A DNA stretch of 64,000 nucleotides from Zobellia nedashkovskayae (lineage in GTDB: Bacteria; Bacteroidota; Bacteroidia; Flavobacteriales; Flavobacteriaceae). The stretch lies in the NCBI RefSeq assembly GCF_015330125.1, contig NZ_JADDXR010000002.1, positions 1,922,001 to 1,986,000 on the forward strand, given 5' to 3'. A model generated the notes under the pieces. The model made no database searches. It was given only the letters and a program-made list of their open reading frames with translations, and was not told where the DNA came from. Position 1 is the first letter of the stretch. Each line of letters begins with the position of its first letter. Of the stretch, positions 46,514 through 55,833 are shown in pieces. The position numbers and the translations under genes were made by a program.

Positions 46514-46548
46514 AAACCTTTACACTTTTTTCTAAAATGTAAAGGTTT
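46514..46548 (-). terminator. Intrinsic terminator after the 4Fe-4S protein gene
   Basis: Perfect 11-bp stem (AAACCTTTACA / TGTAAAGGTTT) with a 13-nt loop. On the minus strand the stem is followed directly by a run of T (GTTTTTTG), a standard intrinsic terminator. It separates the 4Fe-4S/oxidoreductase operon from the MORN/glycosyltransferase operon. Confidence 0.85.
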
Positions 46549-46581
46549 AGTGTATGACAATATAATCAAAGGTTATGCCAA

Positions 46582-48162
46582 CTATTTTTTATTTACTAAA
46601 TTCATCAAATCAACATCATTACCCAGCAATACTTCTGTAGGATTGATACGGCCTTCTTCTGGACCATTTTCCAGTTTTAGAACACCACGTGGGCAAACTG
46701 CTGAACAAACACCACAGCCTACACAACTTGAGCGAACAATGTTTTCTCCTTTTTGAGCGTAAGCACGTACATCAATACCTTGTTCGCAATAAGTAGAACA
46801 ATTACCACAAGAAATACATTGTCCGCCATTGGTAGTAATTCTGAAACGAGATTTAAAACGTTGTACAAAACCAAGGTAAGCAGCCAATGGGCATCCAAAT
46901 CTACACCATACTCTGTTACCAAAAATAGGATAGAACCCTGTTCCAATAACACCTGCGAAAATGGCCCCAATTAATAAACTATAGGTGTTTTGTACACTCT
47001 GGGTCTTAATACCAAATATGGTGCTAGATTCAGTAAAGAAACTATACAGCGTCATCCCGGTCATGACAACAGCAAAGAGCAGTACCCCATGTATCAACCA
47101 ACGTTCTACTTTCCAGGAAAACAATGATTTGCTTGAATGTTGGCGATAAGGATCTCCTAAAGTTTCGGCCAATCCTCCACAGCCACAAACCCAAGAACAG
47201 TACCATCTTTTTCCAAAGAAATAAACCATTACAGGTACAATAACTAAAGTTAGGACAACACCCCAAACTAAAATGAATAATCCAATGCCGCCACTATTAA
47301 GTAATTCTTTTAAATTCCACTGAAAAAAGAAATCATAGTCTAAAGGAAACGCATTCTTGAAATCATAATATGGCATTTGTAAACGCACCATTATTTCAGG
47401 AATTAGGAATGCAAAAACAATTTGAAAAAACAGTACAGATGTGGTACGAACCACTTGGTACATGTTATGGCGGTACTTTATATACATACGAACGGCCATT
47501 ACAGTCATTACGGTACAGTACATAAAGCCATATACAAACCAATGACCTGCAGGATTCCCACTCAGGCTCTCGCTTATTGGATCTACAAGAAACGTCCAGT
47601 TCACTGCAAATTCTGGTCTGAAGTATAGAATTAAATAAAATGAGACCAAGAATATGAACACCAACCAGGCTATCCAACCTCTGTTCGTGGCGCTATCATG
47701 ATAAACGCCGTCATTTTTAATTCCTTTTTTACCTAATAAAATAACATTGGGTAGAATGAACATTAATGCACCAATTATACCAAGGCCAAAACTTAAGAAC
47801 CACATAAGGCCTTTGTTTTGAGCTATAAACCCTGCACCGGACTTCTTACCAATTAAGGCAGCCATATCATGACCGCTGGTATAGATTACTTTGTTGTATT
47901 CTTTGTTTTTTTTATGTTGGCTATTTGCCGCATCCAATGCAGAGCTGACCGTTGGCGATAGGCTTAACATGCCATTGAAATCTTTGTCAACTACGTTTTC
48001 CTGTATGGATTGAATAAATACATCACTTTTAATGTTCTTTTCCTTTACGATTTCGTCAAAAGTATTTTGGTCTAAACTGAAGGTACCCAAAACAGGTACG
48101 GCAGCAAAAACGGCAAGTCCTATTAAAAATATGACTAGACCTAAGTTTTTTATTGCTTTCAT
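46582..48162 (-). CDS. Membrane polyferredoxin-like protein with 4Fe-4S domains
   Basis: 526 residues. N-terminal membrane anchor, a soluble segment (about 27-110, exported or cytoplasmic side unclear), then several helices with two short Cys motifs characteristic of NapH/CcoG/NosR-type proteins (CSWVCGCGG near 340 and CRFGCPLAAYLG near 430). The C-terminus has two ferredoxin clusters, CISCGNCSTYCEQGI and CVGCGVCSAVCPRG. It likely relays electrons across or at the membrane. The oxidoreductase gene lies 13 bp upstream on the same strand. The donor and acceptor are unknown. Confidence 0.82.
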   Translation of the reverse strand: MKAIKNLGLVIFLIGLAVFAAVPVLGTFSLDQNTFDEIVKEKNIKSDVFIQSIQENVVDKDFNGMLSLSPTVSSALDAANSQHKKNKEYNKVIYTSGHDMAALIGKKSGAGFIAQNKGLMWFLSFGLGIIGALMFILPNVILLGKKGIKNDGVYHDSATNRGWIAWLVFIFLVSFYLILYFRPEFAVNWTFLVDPISESLSGNPAGHWFVYGFMYCTVMTVMAVRMYIKYRHNMYQVVRTTSVLFFQIVFAFLIPEIMVRLQMPYYDFKNAFPLDYDFFFQWNLKELLNSGGIGLFILVWGVVLTLVIVPVMVYFFGKRWYCSWVCGCGGLAETLGDPYRQHSSKSLFSWKVERWLIHGVLLFAVVMTGMTLYSFFTESSTIFGIKTQSVQNTYSLLIGAIFAGVIGTGFYPIFGNRVWCRFGCPLAAYLGFVQRFKSRFRITTNGGQCISCGNCSTYCEQGIDVRAYAQKGENIVRSSCVGCGVCSAVCPRGVLKLENGPEEGRINPTEVLLGNDVDLMNLVNKK

Positions 48163-48175
48163 TTTTTATTTCTGG

Positions 48176-49522
48176 TTAAGCTTTGCTAAAAATTCGTTTC
48201 CAACTTTTTTTCTGTACGGATAAGCTGGTTTGCATTACCGAGTTGTATTTTGATATGATTTCCTCTTCGTAATGTGAATAGAATTCTGGGTCAAAATTGG
48301 CATCTTTTAAATACTGCATTACATGATCTACATCTCGCTCTTCGGTGAGCCAGCGGTCAAATATCTCATGACGCATACGAATACCAAAAGTGTTTATACC
48401 TAAGAATTTCTTAGAATCCTTATGGTAGGATACCGTAATACAGATTTTTTCGGAAGCATGACGCCAATGAAAATGACTTTCGTGTTCTTGTTTTGATCTT
48501 TCACTAAAAACCCAACCATAGGTTTGATATTCAATGTCTAAAAATTTAGCAGAGTTAAACCAATGCCCAGGACTATACTGCCTAGGTTTGCCGCAAATAG
48601 TTTGTGCCAATGCCTCGCCCATCATACGCCCGGTATACCAGACGGCTTCAATAGGTCTTCTGTTACCAATGGCTTCGTGCTGTTCGGCACAATCTCCTAT
48701 GGCATAAATATCTTTTATATTCGTTTCTAAAAATCGGTTCACTTTTACGCCTCTCCCTAATTCAATACCAGAATCTTTAAGAAAATCTACGTTTGGCGTT
48801 ACACCAGCCGTAAGGCCTACTACATTACATTCTATAGTTTCTCCCTTATCCGTGGTAATGGCTTTAGCTCTACCACTCTCATCGGCTATAATTTCAACTA
48901 GATTAGTTTCCAGTTTTAAGTCGATGTGATGTTCTAGAATATGTTCGTTGATCATTTCGGATTCTCCAGAAGGTAGAACACCGTTCCAAAAGCTATTTTC
49001 ACGAACCAAGAACGTTACGGGAATCTTTCTAGATCGGAGCATCTCGGCAAGCTCAATACCAATAAGTCCACCACCTACTATAACCGCACGGTTACAGGCT
49101 TCTTTATTAGGGGCGTTAGCCTCTATCTTATCTAAGTCTTGTTTTGAATAAAGGCCCTGAACACCTTTTAGGTCTTGCCCTGGCCAACCAAACTTGTTTG
49201 GTTTTGAACCTGTCGCAATTATTAACTTGTCATAGGCTAATTCTTTCCCCTCCGCCAATACCAGTGTTTTCTTTTCATGGTCAACAGCAGTAACAAAGCC
49301 TTTGAGTAATTCTATTCGGTTTTTTTTCCAAAACCAATTCTCATAAGGTTGTGTGTGTTCAAATTTCATATGACCCATGTAAACATACATTAAGGCCGTA
49401 CGAGAAAAGAAGTAATCAGTTTCTGCGGATATGATAGTAATCTTTTTATCGGAAAGCTTTCGGATATGTCTTGCAGCCGTTACACCGGAAATTCCGTTAC
49501 CTATTATAACTATATGCTCCAT
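48176..49522 (-). CDS. FAD/NAD(P)-dependent oxidoreductase of the nitrite/ferredoxin reductase type
   Basis: 448 residues: FAD-binding IVIIGNGISGVTAARHI, LIIATGSKPNKFGWPG, NAD-binding VIVGGGLIGIELAEML and TNIKDIYAIGDCAEQ. The N-terminal two-thirds resemble rubredoxin/nitrite reductase flavoproteins; the C-terminal 110 residues are of a Bacteroidota-specific type (HESHFHWRHASEKICITV). Its partner is the 4Fe-4S protein 13 bp downstream on the same strand, which suggests electrons from NAD(P)H go to a membrane Fe-S acceptor. Not NirB: no siroheme domain is present. Confidence 0.86.
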   Translation of the reverse strand: MEHIVIIGNGISGVTAARHIRKLSDKKITIISAETDYFFSRTALMYVYMGHMKFEHTQPYENWFWKKNRIELLKGFVTAVDHEKKTLVLAEGKELAYDKLIIATGSKPNKFGWPGQDLKGVQGLYSKQDLDKIEANAPNKEACNRAVIVGGGLIGIELAEMLRSRKIPVTFLVRENSFWNGVLPSGESEMINEHILEHHIDLKLETNLVEIIADESGRAKAITTDKGETIECNVVGLTAGVTPNVDFLKDSGIELGRGVKVNRFLETNIKDIYAIGDCAEQHEAIGNRRPIEAVWYTGRMMGEALAQTICGKPRQYSPGHWFNSAKFLDIEYQTYGWVFSERSKQEHESHFHWRHASEKICITVSYHKDSKKFLGINTFGIRMRHEIFDRWLTEERDVDHVMQYLKDANFDPEFYSHYEEEIISKYNSVMQTSLSVQKKSWKRIFSKA

Positions 49523-49760
49523 AAATTTTATTTGGTTGTTGCAGGTTCTGTCGTTTTTAAAGGTAATAACTTAATGACCCTTCCTAATTTAGAACGATTT
49601 TAAATGTTTGGGTTTTATGTAAGGTTTTAGAAAGGATAACGAACTTGTAAGGCCTTGATTGTGAAATTTTTAAATAATTAATAAATAAATCTCTTTTTTT
49701 GTATGGATGTTAAAATCGTCTCGACAGAAATGGCAAGGATAACAACAAAACTATCAAATT

Positions 49761-50480
49761 ATGAAACTTTCAATCTTGGTTATTTTTCTTTCGATAACCA
49801 CTATATCAGCGACTTTTGGACAAGATACAGCTGACTTTTTTACAAAGGCAGACGCCTTTTTTAAGACCAATGTAACAGATGGTCGTGTTAATTATTCCGC
49901 AGTTAAAGGAAATGTAGCAGATTTAGACAACCTACTTGAAGCTGCAAAAAAAATAAACGTAACGGAAGCCAACGCAAACGAGTACCAAGCATTCTGGATT
50001 AATAGTTACAACCTTCTTGTAATTAAAGGAGTGGTGGAGAACTATCCTCTAAAATCTCCATTAGATGTTAATGGTTTTTTTGACAAAGAAAAATATGAAA
50101 TTGGAGGAAAGAAGACTACGCTTAATGATATTGAAAACAAATTATTACGTGCTAAATTCCCATCAGAAGCCCGTTTTCACTTTGTGTTGGTATGTGGTGG
50201 TTTAGGCTGTCCTCCTATTATAAGTAAAGCGTATAAACCAGAAACTCTGGATGCCCAATTAGAAAAGCAGACCAAGTTGGCTTTGAATAATCCTCAGTTT
50301 ATCCAATTAAATAAGAATAAGGTAAAAATCTCTCAAATTTTTGAGTGGTACAAAAGCGATTTTACTCAAAACGGACAAAGTTTGGTGGACTTTATAAATA
50401 AGTACAAAACAGAACAACTTCCTGAAGGGACAAAGGTTTCTTATTACCCGTATGACTGGACGTTGAACGAAATTAAATAA
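49761..50480 (+). CDS. DUF547 protein (exported)
   Basis: 239 residues with a signal peptide (about 1-20, ATFGQ). The DUF547 core is visible: VNYSAVKGN, AFWINSYNLLVIKGV, DIENKLLRAKF, FVLVCGGLGCPP with a conserved Cys, and ISQIFEWYKSDFT. The fold resembles papain-like/transglutaminase proteins but activity is unproven. It is divergent from the oxidoreductase gene and followed after 30 bp by an outer-membrane protein gene. A second DUF547 copy lies at 61396-62166. Confidence 0.86.
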   Translation: MKLSILVIFLSITTISATFGQDTADFFTKADAFFKTNVTDGRVNYSAVKGNVADLDNLLEAAKKINVTEANANEYQAFWINSYNLLVIKGVVENYPLKSPLDVNGFFDKEKYEIGGKKTTLNDIENKLLRAKFPSEARFHFVLVCGGLGCPPIISKAYKPETLDAQLEKQTKLALNNPQFIQLNKNKVKISQIFEWYKSDFTQNGQSLVDFINKYKTEQLPEGTKVSYYPYDWTLNEIK

Positions 50481-50510
50481 CAACCAGCCCTAACTTTTAA
50501 ACTAAAACTT

Positions 50511-51401
50511 ATGATATCAATAAAAAGAAATTTATTTCTTTCAGGTCTTCTTTTGGCCAGTACTATAGTATTTGCGCAAGAAGATGCAGAAGATCAAGAC
50601 AATACAACTCAGAGTAATATTCAACAATACACACCTTCCAAATTAATAGGGAAAGGGCAAATAGATATTAAATGGTTTAATAATTTGTACACCCAAACTG
50701 AAAGTACTTTTAGCGACGGTAAGGAGCCTAGGCAAACTTTTTTTACTTCTACTTTAGAAGCTTATACCGGTGTTGGTGAGGATAAAAGGTGGAACGTAGG
50801 TGCTATTTTTGAGTTCCGTTCAAATGTAATAGGAGACCGAGATGCTTTAGATGTATTTAAGTTTGATGGAGAAGGCAGTACAGCGCGTTCAGGATTAACT
50901 TCTATAGCACCATCCGTGAAGTTTGTGCCTTTTAGGTCTATTAGTAATTTTTCTATTCAGAGTTCTTTCTTTATCCCATTGGTAGATAATGAAACTGAGA
51001 ATGGAGTGTTCTTGGACCAGAAAGGATATATATGGCAAAATCGATTTTTCTATGATTACACATTTCCAGGAAATAAATGGCAATTGTTTAGTGAGTTGAA
51101 TTCTGAGTTAAGTTTTGGCGATAAAGAAGAAAGCTTTGCTAATAATAGTTTGAATTTAACGCCGGGTGTATTTTTAAGTTACTTCCCTAGCTCTAAATTT
51201 ACCGTTTTAGCTTTGGCGCAACATTCTCAGCGTTTGGATTTGGGTAATGATTTTGCCCAAAACTTTACGGCTGTTGGCGGTGGTGCAAAATACCAGTTGA
51301 CCAATGCATTAAACCTAGAAGCGCTTTATACCAATTTTGTAAGAGGAAGTAATACAGGTCTTGGACAAACCTTTAATTTGGGTTTACGGGCAATTTTTTA
51401 A
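50511..51401 (+). CDS. Outer-membrane beta-barrel protein of unknown role
   Basis: 296 residues with a signal peptide ending VFAQ, alternating beta-strand pattern and a C-terminal Phe (RAIF), all consistent with an outer-membrane barrel. No named family was recognised. It follows the DUF547 gene closely, so they may work together. Confidence 0.65.
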   Translation: MISIKRNLFLSGLLLASTIVFAQEDAEDQDNTTQSNIQQYTPSKLIGKGQIDIKWFNNLYTQTESTFSDGKEPRQTFFTSTLEAYTGVGEDKRWNVGAIFEFRSNVIGDRDALDVFKFDGEGSTARSGLTSIAPSVKFVPFRSISNFSIQSSFFIPLVDNETENGVFLDQKGYIWQNRFFYDYTFPGNKWQLFSELNSELSFGDKEESFANNSLNLTPGVFLSYFPSSKFTVLALAQHSQRLDLGNDFAQNFTAVGGGAKYQLTNALNLEALYTNFVRGSNTGLGQTFNLGLRAIF

Positions 51402-51446
51402 GGAGTAATCATAAATACTGTATTTTAGGGGTCTTAATAACGATGC

Positions 51447-52448
51447 ATGCGTAGATTAGGACTCCTTTTTTTGTGTCTACTTCAGTTTTCCTGTTCAAGT
51501 CAGGATAAGAAAAAAATTAACGGTGTAAGCTTTGTAGCCTCAAGAAATGAGGTGCTTCAAGAGCATATAGATGGCGTAAAAGAAGTCAATGCAAACCACG
51601 CGGCAGTAATGCCTTTTGGTTTTATTCGCGATGTAGCTTCTCCTGAAATAGTTTTTAATACGGAACGCCAATGGTTTGGGGAAACCAATAAAGGTGCTAT
51701 GCAGTATATTGGCCTACTTCATAAAAATAATATCCGGACCATGGTAAAGCCACAAATTTGGATCTGGCGGGGTGAGTTTACCGGTACCTTGCACATGAAT
51801 TCCGAAGAGGATTGGAAAAAACTAGAAGCTTCTTACTCCAAATTTATTTTGGCCAATGCTAAAATGGCCCAAGAGACCCAATCCGAAATATTTTGTATTG
51901 GTACCGAACTCGAGAAATTTGTAATTAATAGGCCAGAATATTGGCACAAGCTCATTGCGGAAATCCGAACTGTTTATGATGGAAAACTTACCTATGCGGC
52001 CAATTGGGACGAATATTCTCGCGTTCCTTTTTGGGAAGATTTGGATTATATAGGAATTGATGCGTATTTTCCGCTGTCGGAAGAAAAGACCCCTTCGGTA
52101 GAGCAATTACGAGAAGGCTGGCAACGGTGGAAGGGAGATATTGCTGCTCTTTCTGAAAAAACAGGTCGTCCTGTTATGTTTACGGAATTTGGCTATAGAA
52201 GTATGGACTATACGGCTCATAAGCCTTGGCTGGTGGATAGAAATGAGGACGAGGTAAATTTAGTTGCTCAGGTAAATGCCAAAAAAGCCATCTTTACCGA
52301 GTTTTGGGACGAAGAATGGTTTGCTGGTGGTTATGTGTGGAAGTGGTTCATAGATCATGTGAAATCTGGAGGAGAAGCAGATAATAGATTTACACCACAA
52401 AATAAACCGGCACAAAAAATAATAAAAGAAGTCTATAAAAACCATTAA
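51447..52448 (+). CDS. GH113-like glycoside hydrolase lipoprotein
   Basis: 333 residues; lipoprotein signal (LLQFSC, Cys16) and a GH-A-type TIM barrel. The acid/base candidate is Glu154 in IGTELEKF and the nucleophile candidate is Glu247 in FTEFGYRS, both at the ends of strands 4 and 7 as in GH113 (endo-beta-1,4-mannanase). Substrate is inferred from the family only. It sits between an outer-membrane protein and a small lipoprotein. Confidence 0.8.
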   Translation: MRRLGLLFLCLLQFSCSSQDKKKINGVSFVASRNEVLQEHIDGVKEVNANHAAVMPFGFIRDVASPEIVFNTERQWFGETNKGAMQYIGLLHKNNIRTMVKPQIWIWRGEFTGTLHMNSEEDWKKLEASYSKFILANAKMAQETQSEIFCIGTELEKFVINRPEYWHKLIAEIRTVYDGKLTYAANWDEYSRVPFWEDLDYIGIDAYFPLSEEKTPSVEQLREGWQRWKGDIAALSEKTGRPVMFTEFGYRSMDYTAHKPWLVDRNEDEVNLVAQVNAKKAIFTEFWDEEWFAGGYVWKWFIDHVKSGGEADNRFTPQNKPAQKIIKEVYKNH

Positions 52449-52449
52449 T

Positions 52450-53169
52450 ATGCGTTCAGTCCTTTTTTTTATTCTATTGGTTATAACGGTGAGCTGCTCA
52501 TCTGATTTAGAGAACCAGGATGTTACCCTTAAAGATGCTTTAATGGACAAAACTTCTGTAGTCGATAATGTTATTGCATGTGCGGCCAGTAATGAAAACG
52601 ATGACTTGGTAAGTGTTTTTTTCTATCCCAGAGAGGGAGCGTCTAATATTAGGTATTATGAAACCGAAAACCTTAATGTGTCTAAAAATGATTACAATCA
52701 ATATTATCGTTTAGATATTGCTTCTTTCGACGTTTTCAATGGATATTTAAAAAAGTTTGAATTGGCCGTTTCCGAAGAAAAATGGGTCATTGTTAGTTTT
52801 GAAGAAGCAGGAAAAACGCATCTTTCAAACCCTATAAGGTTAAAACATTTAACCAAACCTACAGAGTATGCTTCAGAGAATGTTAAGGTTGATTCCTTTG
52901 ATGCCGGTATGCCTTTGTTCACTTGGGAGGATGGAGAATATACAGATACTAAAATCTATTTTCAGGTGGTATCTGATGCTGCGGATAACTTAATTTCCGG
53001 AACGTATACTTACGAGAATAGTTTTCAGTATTACGACCTTAAAAACGTGGTCCTAAATATTACTGAAGGGAACCCTCTTGCATTAAAGATAGACGAAAAG
53101 CATAATTTCACTTTAATGGGTGTTAGTGAAGATAACTGGGTAAATCTGTTTTCTGAAATAGAATTTTAA
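52450..53169 (+). CDS. Hypothetical lipoprotein
   Basis: 239 residues starting one base after the GH113 stop. Lipobox ITVSC (Cys17). No known domain was recognised; the body is rich in beta-type sequence (SVFFYPREGASNIRYYETENL). It is tightly linked to the GH113 lipoprotein. Confidence 0.75.
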   Translation: MRSVLFFILLVITVSCSSDLENQDVTLKDALMDKTSVVDNVIACAASNENDDLVSVFFYPREGASNIRYYETENLNVSKNDYNQYYRLDIASFDVFNGYLKKFELAVSEEKWVIVSFEEAGKTHLSNPIRLKHLTKPTEYASENVKVDSFDAGMPLFTWEDGEYTDTKIYFQVVSDAADNLISGTYTYENSFQYYDLKNVVLNITEGNPLALKIDEKHNFTLMGVSEDNWVNLFSEIEF

Positions 53170-53207
53170 TGCATATATATTATATCTACAGTTCCTTAGC
53201 TTAAAGT

Positions 53208-54470
53208 ATGATTGGAAGATTACTACTGTTTATTATACTATTAAATGGGGTGTTCTTGCAGGCGCAAGAAGGGACGGTGTTAAATATAGAAATTCAGGGA
53301 GCTAAACGCACTAAGACCTCCTTCTTAAAAAAGCTAATCGCTTTAAAGCCGGGGATGGTACTGGATTCAGTTCTTTTGGAACAGGACATTGCCCGTTTAC
53401 AAAGGCTTCCGTCAGTATCACATGCTTATTATCAAGTTTTTTCGTCAGAAGCTAACGAACATAACGTATTCTACAACGTAGAGGAGAACTTCACATTAAT
53501 TCCTTTTGCCAATCTTTTTTCATCTTCAAACGATGCTTTTGCTTTTAGGGTAGGATTGCAAGAGTTTAATTTTTTAGGCAGGGATATAAACATTGGAGGT
53601 TTTTATCAATATGATGTTTTTAATTCGTTTGGAGTGGCGGTAAGAGCTCCCCATCTATTTAGTAGAACTACGGGTTTATCTTTTAGTTATAATGATTTTA
53701 CAACGCAAGAACCTGTCTTTTTTGATGGTACTACAGCAGATTATAGGTATAATAATCGTGGTTTTGAGGTCATGGGTTTACATGAGTTCAACTTTAAAAA
53801 CCGAATAGAATTTGGAGGAAGTCTTTTTACGGAAGATTATAGATACATATCTGGCGCTACAAATGCCAATGTGCCAAGGGCTTTAAAAGTAGATAAGCAT
53901 CTTTTTAAATTGATTTACAATTACGAAAACATCAAGTACTATTTTTATTTTCTAGACGGCTTCAGAAGTACTTTGAATTTTCAATATGTAGGCAGTACAA
54001 ATGAGAATTTGCCAGAATTTTTAATTGCTTTTAATGACTTTGTTTATTTTAAACGTGTTGGTGACAAGGGTAATTGGGCAAACCGTCTTCGGGTGGGGTT
54101 GGCAAGTAATGTAAATACTCCTTTTGCACCTTTTACGGTAGATAATAATTTAAATATACGAGGGGTAGGTAATACTATTGATAGAGGTACGGGCGCTATT
54201 GTGTTTAATACGGAATACCGCCATACACTTATAGAGAAAAATTGGTTTGTATTACAGAGCAATATCTTCGTAGACGGAGGTTCCTGGCGTAATCCGGGGG
54301 GTGGTTTTAGTGATTTTTCTGATAAACAGAACATTCGTATTTACCCAGGAATAGGGTTGAGGTTTATGCACAAGCGCATCTTTAATGCCATTTTTAGAAT
54401 AGACTATGGCTACGGTATTACTAAGGATGCTTCTAGAGGACTTGTTTTTGGTATTGGTCAATATTTTTGA
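53208..54470 (+). CDS. BamA/Omp85-like outer-membrane protein
   Basis: 420 residues; signal peptide (about 1-20), one POTRA-like domain (about 22-95, IEIQGAKRTKTSFLKKL and ARLQRLPSVSHAYY) and a barrel ending GLVFGIGQYF with a terminal Phe. Shorter than BamA, with a single POTRA, so it is probably a surface-antigen family member or a lineage-specific assembly factor rather than BamA itself. The stop lies directly against the stop of the deformylase gene on the other strand. Confidence 0.82.
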   Translation: MIGRLLLFIILLNGVFLQAQEGTVLNIEIQGAKRTKTSFLKKLIALKPGMVLDSVLLEQDIARLQRLPSVSHAYYQVFSSEANEHNVFYNVEENFTLIPFANLFSSSNDAFAFRVGLQEFNFLGRDINIGGFYQYDVFNSFGVAVRAPHLFSRTTGLSFSYNDFTTQEPVFFDGTTADYRYNNRGFEVMGLHEFNFKNRIEFGGSLFTEDYRYISGATNANVPRALKVDKHLFKLIYNYENIKYYFYFLDGFRSTLNFQYVGSTNENLPEFLIAFNDFVYFKRVGDKGNWANRLRVGLASNVNTPFAPFTVDNNLNIRGVGNTIDRGTGAIVFNTEYRHTLIEKNWFVLQSNIFVDGGSWRNPGGGFSDFSDKQNIRIYPGIGLRFMHKRIFNAIFRIDYGYGITKDASRGLVFGIGQYF

Positions 54471-55001
54471 TCAAACGTTCCAGTAGGTGTCATACTCTTC
54501 TTGGAAGGTTAAGGTTTCCATATTTGGCATCCGGTCAATTAACAAAATCCCGTTTAGGTGATCCAGTTCATGTTGGGCAACAATAGCAGAAAAATCATCC
54601 AAAACCTTTTCGAACTTTTCTCCTTTTATATCAAATCCGCTTAATTTCACCTTTTTGTAACGTTTTAGTCTGCCTCGTATTCCTGGTATGGATAGGCAAC
54701 CTTCCCATCCTTCTACTTCTTCAGATCTTAAGGGTTCTATTTCTGGGTTTATGACTGTTGTGAGAGCAAAAGAACCTTTATCCGGATAGCGGTCGTTCTT
54801 TTTCATTTCCATGGTAAATACCCTTTTGAGCACGCCTACTTGTATGGCCGCGATACCCGCACCACTTTCTTCTCGCATGGTTTCAATTAGGTCGGCTATA
54901 AATTGTTGAAAATCGGCTGATTTTATTTCGTTAGGTGTAACTGCTTCGGATACCTTTCTTAATAAAGGATTCCCCATTTTTATAACTTTAAGGACAGCCA
55001 T
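54471..55001 (-). CDS. def: Peptide deformylase
   Basis: Removes the formyl group from the initiator Met. 176 residues with the three PDF motifs: GAGIAAIQVG, EGCLSIPG (metal-ligand Cys) and QHELDHLNG (two His ligands and catalytic Glu). A second, divergent deformylase may exist elsewhere; nothing here tells. Convergent, with no gap, to the BamA-like gene. Confidence 0.94.
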   Translation of the reverse strand: MAVLKVIKMGNPLLRKVSEAVTPNEIKSADFQQFIADLIETMREESGAGIAAIQVGVLKRVFTMEMKKNDRYPDKGSFALTTVINPEIEPLRSEEVEGWEGCLSIPGIRGRLKRYKKVKLSGFDIKGEKFEKVLDDFSAIVAQHELDHLNGILLIDRMPNMETLTFQEEYDTYWNV

Positions 55002-55011
55002 GGTTTTTGTT

Positions 55012-55827
55012 TTATTTAGCCAAATTTACAATGTTCTCAGTTTCTATTCTAGAAAGCTCTTCTAGTTTTCCTTTTTCTAGGAAAGAAGGTAGTTCTGTTA
55101 GAGGGGTGCCAATAGGTGCTTTGTAGTTAATGTAATCTTGAAATATAATACCATCTATTGTTCTACGGTTATAGGAACTCCTAAAGCGTACACCACCATC
55201 GTTTGTTTCGTATTTGTAAGCTAAATAATCTATGGTTTTAGATTTTACGTTGATCCAATACATAAACACATCGTCATGATCGGTGCCACCACCTTTTTGA
55301 TCAAAAGTTACTTCTATGGCTTTGTAATCTATACCTTTAATCGTAGTGTGCTCGATATAGGTTTTGTGTACGGCCTTATCATTTAATTTATGGGGCAAAG
55401 TAGCAAAATAAATAACAGAGTTTAAAGCTTCGGTATACTTGGCATTATCTTTTGGAGAAAGGGAAACAGGTTTTCCGTTTACACTACGTAATAATTGGCC
55501 ATTATCAAGAAAGTCTATGGTTTCATTACCCTTTTCTTTCATTGACGCGGTATAGATATATTTATTATTATCGTTTTTAAAAGTATAATCCTTGTCACGA
55601 AAGGTAAAGCCGTAATGGGCGTTATTATAACGGTTTCCACCATGTGCAATAATCGCTTGCTGAACCAAAAATTCTGCTTCGTCCGGTTCTTCTCTTTGAG
55701 TATTTTTATTAATGGACTGTGTTGTTTCAGTAAGCGGTTTCTCTACTGCTTTTTCCTTTTCTTTTGATTTGCAAGAAGATAGACTAAGGAGTACTAATAG
55801 CGTGATAAGGGAACAGGTGATTTTCAT
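55012..55827 (-). CDS. DUF6503-like lipoprotein
   Basis: 271 residues: lipoprotein signal (LSLSSC, Cys19), a Lys/Thr/Glu-rich linker, and a beta-rich body (AIIAHGGNRYNNAHYGFTFR, DNGQLLRSVNGKP, DDVFMYWINVKSKTIDYL). Recognised only by resemblance to DUF6503, common in Flavobacteria; function unknown. It is 10 bp upstream of def on the same strand. Confidence 0.7.
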   Translation of the reverse strand: MKITCSLITLLVLLSLSSCKSKEKEKAVEKPLTETTQSINKNTQREEPDEAEFLVQQAIIAHGGNRYNNAHYGFTFRDKDYTFKNDNNKYIYTASMKEKGNETIDFLDNGQLLRSVNGKPVSLSPKDNAKYTEALNSVIYFATLPHKLNDKAVHKTYIEHTTIKGIDYKAIEVTFDQKGGGTDHDDVFMYWINVKSKTIDYLAYKYETNDGGVRFRSSYNRRTIDGIIFQDYINYKAPIGTPLTELPSFLEKGKLEELSRIETENIVNLAK

Positions 55828-55833
55828 ATATGT

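Noticed and set aside
46719..46970. Cys-poor frames inside the 4Fe-4S gene on both strands
   Set aside because: They overlap the ferredoxin-cluster coding sequence, which has obvious family motifs.
54465..54476. TGATCA palindrome as a terminator
   Set aside because: Too short, without a stem of useful length or a T-run; it is simply two adjoining stop codons.
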